DNA from: Deltaproteobacteria bacterium
Lineage (GTDB): Bacteria; Bdellovibrionota_C; UBA2361; SZUA-149; JADZAE01
Direction of reading: 5' to 3'
Assembly: GCA_020852715.1 (NCBI GenBank)
Contig: JADZAE010000084.1
Span: 34,320-98,319, forward strand
Length of the DNA: 64,000 nucleotides
Shown: piece after piece, positions 63,219 to 64,000 of the stretch
Layout of the letters: each line of letters begins with the position of its first letter
Position numbering within the stretch: position 1 is the first letter of the stretch
The notes under the pieces: generated by a model
The model's database searches: none
Told to the model about the DNA's origin: nothing
Seen by the model: the letters and a program-made list of their open reading frames with translations, nothing else
Position numbers and translations under genes: made by a program

Positions 63219-63664
63219 CCCCTTAAGGATCAAAGGATATTTATTGGCTACAGGCTTGCAAATCCTCACAGATTGTATTATTGCCGTGCCCGCTTGGTTC
63301 GGGAGCCATAGTTAAATATCTTAATTGTTTAGACCCTGTAAGTTTAAGGTTATTTTAAACTGTATCGGGCTGTCTAGTTTGCAGTGTTCCTGGATGAAAA
63401 TTTTTTACTTTTTGAAAAAAGTGACTCAAAGGGCTTGCTAAGAGCTAATGAATCAGGCATTATCACGCGCCCTCGAAGTGCTGGGTGAAACGGCACTAGA
63501 GAGAGCGACACTGAAAGATGAAGTTTTATCAGGTAGTGTTTTTGAAATCTAGGCTGGAGTAGAAGAGAGCGAATATTGGTTTGGTGTATATGAATTAACA
63601 TCAACCTCGTTCAAATTTCTTCAAGTAATAAACTTGAATAGGCAAGTCAGGAAAATAAATTTAT

Positions 63665-63685
63665 GGCTATTATATAATAATAGCC
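63665..63685 (+). repeat. Inverted repeat upstream of 16S (2)
   Basis: GGCTATTAT-ATA-ATAATAGCC, nine pairs with a three-base loop, ending some 17 bases before the mature 16S start. It contains a TATAAT. It may be part of the rRNA leader's processing stem or of the promoter; the two cannot be separated by eye. Confidence 0.45.
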
Positions 63686-63701
63686 GATAAGCAGATCTCT
63701 T

Positions 63702-64000
<299 letters not shown>

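Larger units (their letters stand above)
62982..63701. other. Long leader region before the 16S rRNA gene
   Basis: About 720 bases without a supported gene; one minus-strand frame of 76 codons has no ribosome site or family features. The region should hold the rRNA promoter(s). Two strong inverted repeats are listed separately. I could not identify a standard -35/-10 pair, although TATAAT occurs at 63673-63678. Confidence 0.5.

Noticed and set aside
63374..63604. Minus-strand frame of 76 codons before 16S
   Set aside because: No ribosome site or domain text. It is more likely part of the rRNA leader.

Overview
The window is an AT-rich stretch of bacterial chromosome. It carries single-copy housekeeping genes (acnA, aroE, ispA, ubiE, trmFO, a pyruvate-dehydrogenase E2, lipoate genes, a pheA-tyrA fusion) and ends inside the 5' part of a 16S rRNA gene. 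Gram-negative features are clear: a heptose-precursor isomerase, many lipoproteins, a polysaccharide export protein and a trans-envelope secretion machine. Flagellin, two strong sigma-54 (-24/-12) promoters, an NtrC-type activator and TrmFO fit a proteobacterium or a deltaproteobacteria-like lineage. The start of the 16S gene matches no common genus that I can name, so the lineage stays open.

Layout. 0-7 kb: rarA (cut by the window edge) overlapping acnA, then a sugar-epimerase/MerR/gmhA cluster and aroE. 7-9 kb: flagellin and a lytic transglycosylase, each behind a sigma-54 promoter. 9-13.2 kb: a complete plasmid-style replication and partition module, with a Replication-initiator-protein-A (RPA) family initiator, about nine CACGAT iterons on a roughly 22-bp rhythm, parA, parB and two 15-bp palindromes that are good parS candidates. 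ispA follows directly. 14-20 kb: an NtrC-type regulator, a propilin-like gene, a second ParA-type ATPase, unknown genes and ubiE.

20-38.5 kb: a type IV secretion system in two divergent operons. The minus-strand arm has a coupling ATPase (TraD/DotL type) with a large membrane partner. The plus-strand arm follows the order of the F-type transfer operon: TraL-like, TraE-like twice, TraK-like, a lipoprotein, TraB (VirB10), TraV (VirB7), a DotD-like N0-domain lipoprotein, TraC (VirB4), a set of small lipoproteins and membrane proteins, an SH3 protein, and a second propilin-like gene. No relaxase and none of TraN/U/W/F/H is visible, so a role other than plasmid conjugation is possible. The plus-strand operon starts with a leader able to fold into a multi-stem RNA.

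38.6-46 kb: an ECF sigma factor, trmFO, PDH E2, a LipB-LipA fusion, thioredoxin and a prephenate dehydratase-dehydrogenase fusion. 46-53 kb: an exopolysaccharide export and chain-length module with a large TPR lipoprotein. 53-61 kb: manA and a MoxR/TPR/transglutaminase/DUF58 operon. 61.5-63 kb: two small paralogous proteins and a LuxR-type regulator with an atypical receiver. 63.7 kb to the end: 16S rRNA. A family of palindromic repeats (CCTAAAAAA-tCAGTC ... GACTGA-TTTTTTAGG) sits at three gene ends. Domain calls are by eye; none was checked by a search.
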